Assembly (NCBI RefSeq): GCF_026341815.1
Contig: NZ_JAPENX010000001.1
Coordinates: 4,464,001-4,528,000, forward strand
Direction of reading: 5' to 3'
DNA: 64,000 nt
DNA from: Streptomyces sp. NBC_00572
GTDB lineage: Bacteria; Actinomycetota; Actinomycetes; Streptomycetales; Streptomycetaceae
Below, one piece after another: positions 63,901 through 64,000 of this stretch. A program made the translations under genes and the position numbers. The notes under the pieces are model-generated. The model did not search any database. It was not told where the DNA came from and saw only the letters and a list, made by a program, of their open reading frames with translations. Position 1 is the stretch's first letter. Each line of letters starts with the position of its first letter.

Positions 63901-64000
63901 CCGTCGGGCTCGCTGATCGTCGAGCTCGCCGACAGCGACCCCCGCATCCCGCTCGACGAGCTGGAACAGCGGCTGGTCGCCCTGCGCCGTCTCGGGGTGC
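60901..64000 (+). CDS. cdgC: CdgC-like membrane PAS-GGDEF-EAL protein, 3' end beyond window
   Basis: 1033 codons visible, no stop before base 64000. GTG 60901 follows GGGGAG; GTG 61519 would remove a 206-residue Pro/Gly/Ala low-complexity leader. About nine TM helices (about 228-550). PAS-like segment about 570-695 (VQGSSDVIMIAAPNGILRYV). GGDEF about 700-870 with DTAARLGGDEFAAL and an intact RxxD site (RAGD), so cyclase activity is plausible. The EAL segment is degenerate: EAL reads SAQ (VSAQARW), and the metal ligands in the LSARR and ELADSD regions are lost. A 44-bp REP-like element lies in frame after the PAS core. Symbol from architecture and synteny. Confidence 0.8.
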   Translation, partial: MTGHQIPRGATGEARPKDRRSDAATPPPASLPRLTTGLAHSVPDQAAPHRAPRATEPPGAGPEGGTDAGAQAGQGAGPCTGPDSRAEGHGAEPPGPGDPQGSPAPHGAHAPNHACAASGAAVPEPLAPGVRKPEPGVVPEPLAPGVRKPEPGAVPGPTAPVGRKAGAVRDPAGPHDCDGHAPGRADEPRARPHEVAGCGGPAPEGPVSAPGAVLTRRPVSGGGDSGHRDAGRPGAGGVLAQIALGLICAGYTTGASLGWGSPGLALFMGDFGLSAAALAAAVSCFLYGRAHRGSARPAWLLFAFSSFMASAGNAVWGWYEVVLRTEVPDSSVADLFFLLFAPPAIVGLLVLAKKPVTRAGWVCLGLDAWLIGGSLLTLSWSLALARTAHFQEESVSQAALSLAYPLLDIVLVSMVLVLHFRRSQANRSATNTAIAALALTVLCDALFTSPLLRENYASGQLLDAGWFAGSLLLAYAPWGVRRLPDSAAPARGPWLHSRPVAGSLAALTPYLAAAVCTLGILYNVVEGRRVDRVVVLAGCTVVLALVVRQGIMLLDNIALTHELAQKENHFRSLVQGSSDVIMIAAPNGILRYVSPAASGVYGRDAEELIGSELASLIHPEDLGAVVHEVRRFLAVSPAEEPTTRIECRFRSGHGGTSRSGEAESGGDWLNVESTVNRHQGGLIFNSRDVTERVRLQAQLQHNAEHDPLTDLPNRALFTRRVRQALGGRRASDPGTAVLFIDLDGFKGVNDRLGHQAGDDLLVQAARRLHDSVRAGDTAARLGGDEFAALILGDGGRDQAARRNQVQEIADRLRLTLSRPYRVDGGRNEVRVAASIGVAFAEPGMEAGDLLRNADLAMYRAKAAGKDRVELYAPQMQADVVRRTELAARLRTALHDGEFALLHQPVVDLATGRISAVSAQARWRSTQGILFTPAEYLRVTDDSERTAELGRWLLEEAVEQAAERAGIGHRTPVSIRLSARRLLDRSLPLGSIESLLTRHGLPSGSLIVELADSDPRIPLDELEQRLVALRRLGV
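61264..61359 (+). repeat. 48-bp coding tandem repeat in the N-terminal leader of the cdgC-type gene
   Basis: Two units (61264-61311, 61312-61359) differing at four bases encode VPEPLAPGVRKPEPG twice. A third diverged unit (VPGPTAPVGRKAG) follows. The pure three-base multiple keeps the frame and supports translation of this leader, or slippage in non-coding DNA. Confidence 0.85.
62856..62899 (+). repeat. REP-like Streptomyces repeat inside the cdgC-type coding sequence
   Basis: A 44-bp segment running from CCATGGGGGCACC through CTCGGGCGAAGCCGAG to AGTGGGGGAG. It has a CTCGG-GCGAAG-CCGAG hairpin and flanking CACCTCCC/GGGGGAG pairing. I recognise it as a dispersed element usually found between streptomycete genes. 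Here it encodes about 15 residues (GHGGTSRSGEAESGG) between RFRS and DWLNVEST. Confidence 0.75.

Overview
The window is high-GC actinobacterial DNA with strong G/C preference at third codon positions, abundant GTG/TTG starts, several candidate leaderless promoters and typical Streptomyces gene content: gcvT glycine riboswitch, SseB-type proteins, RmdB/CdgC-type c-di-GMP enzymes and a BldD-like box. Genus Streptomyces is very likely; the species cannot be read from the sequence. From memory, the order sdaA-glyA-gcvH-gcvT-sseB-oligopeptide ABC-cysteine desulfurase-mnmA-ligA-rmdB-gatCAB-cdgC matches the S. coelicolor SCO5469-SCO5511 region. The first 10 kb would then be an accessory insertion beside a conserved chromosomal core.

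Region 1 (171-10263) is a tightly coupled six-gene RiPP operon with the enzymes of a thiopeptide: a Lant_dehydr_C-type putative pyridine synthase, a LanB glutamylating dehydratase, an E1-like/RRE partner, a YcaO cyclodehydratase ending in PHPFP, a two-domain azoline dehydrogenase and a split LanB elimination protein. No precursor peptide is visible; it probably lies left of base 1. A convergent ABC-2 exporter (10344-12163) follows after a terminator and may or may not belong to the pathway. An FAD monooxygenase and an 80-residue secreted protein complete the flank.

Region 2 (14173-21488) is a serine/glycine module. sdaA, glyA, gcvH and gcvT lie on the minus strand. gcvT is preceded by a tandem glycine riboswitch. 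Divergently lie a P-loop ATPase and two SseB-family genes separated by a 15-bp tandem repeat.

Region 3 (21849-28078) is a complete five-gene dipeptide/oligopeptide ABC importer: DppC, lipoprotein, DppB, DppD, DppF. Region 4 (28202-36295) carries a TRIC-like channel, a thioesterase, cysteine desulfurase and MnmA (sulfur relay to tRNA thiolation), a Tat amidase, an alpha/beta-hydrolase without its nucleophile, a LOG-family protein, an SDR and a MetE-like protein. Region 5 (36328-44659) holds ligA, the c-di-GMP enzyme rmdB, and gatC-gatA-orf-gatB.

Region 6 (44738-60673) contains a membrane Ser/Thr kinase with an extracellular NPCBM-like sensor, a membrane protein with a probable 3' frameshift, a Tat phospholipase C, an MMPL exporter, a GNAT, small membrane and cytoplasmic proteins, a LuxR-family ATPase regulator, a lipoprotein sugar dehydrogenase with a small downstream gene, an aldo/keto reductase and a 2-hydroxyacid dehydrogenase. 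Region 7 (60901 to the right edge) is a truncated cdgC-like membrane PAS-GGDEF-EAL gene. It has a BldD-like box upstream and an in-frame REP-like repeat between its PAS-like and GGDEF segments.

No tRNA, rRNA, IS element or CRISPR array was seen.
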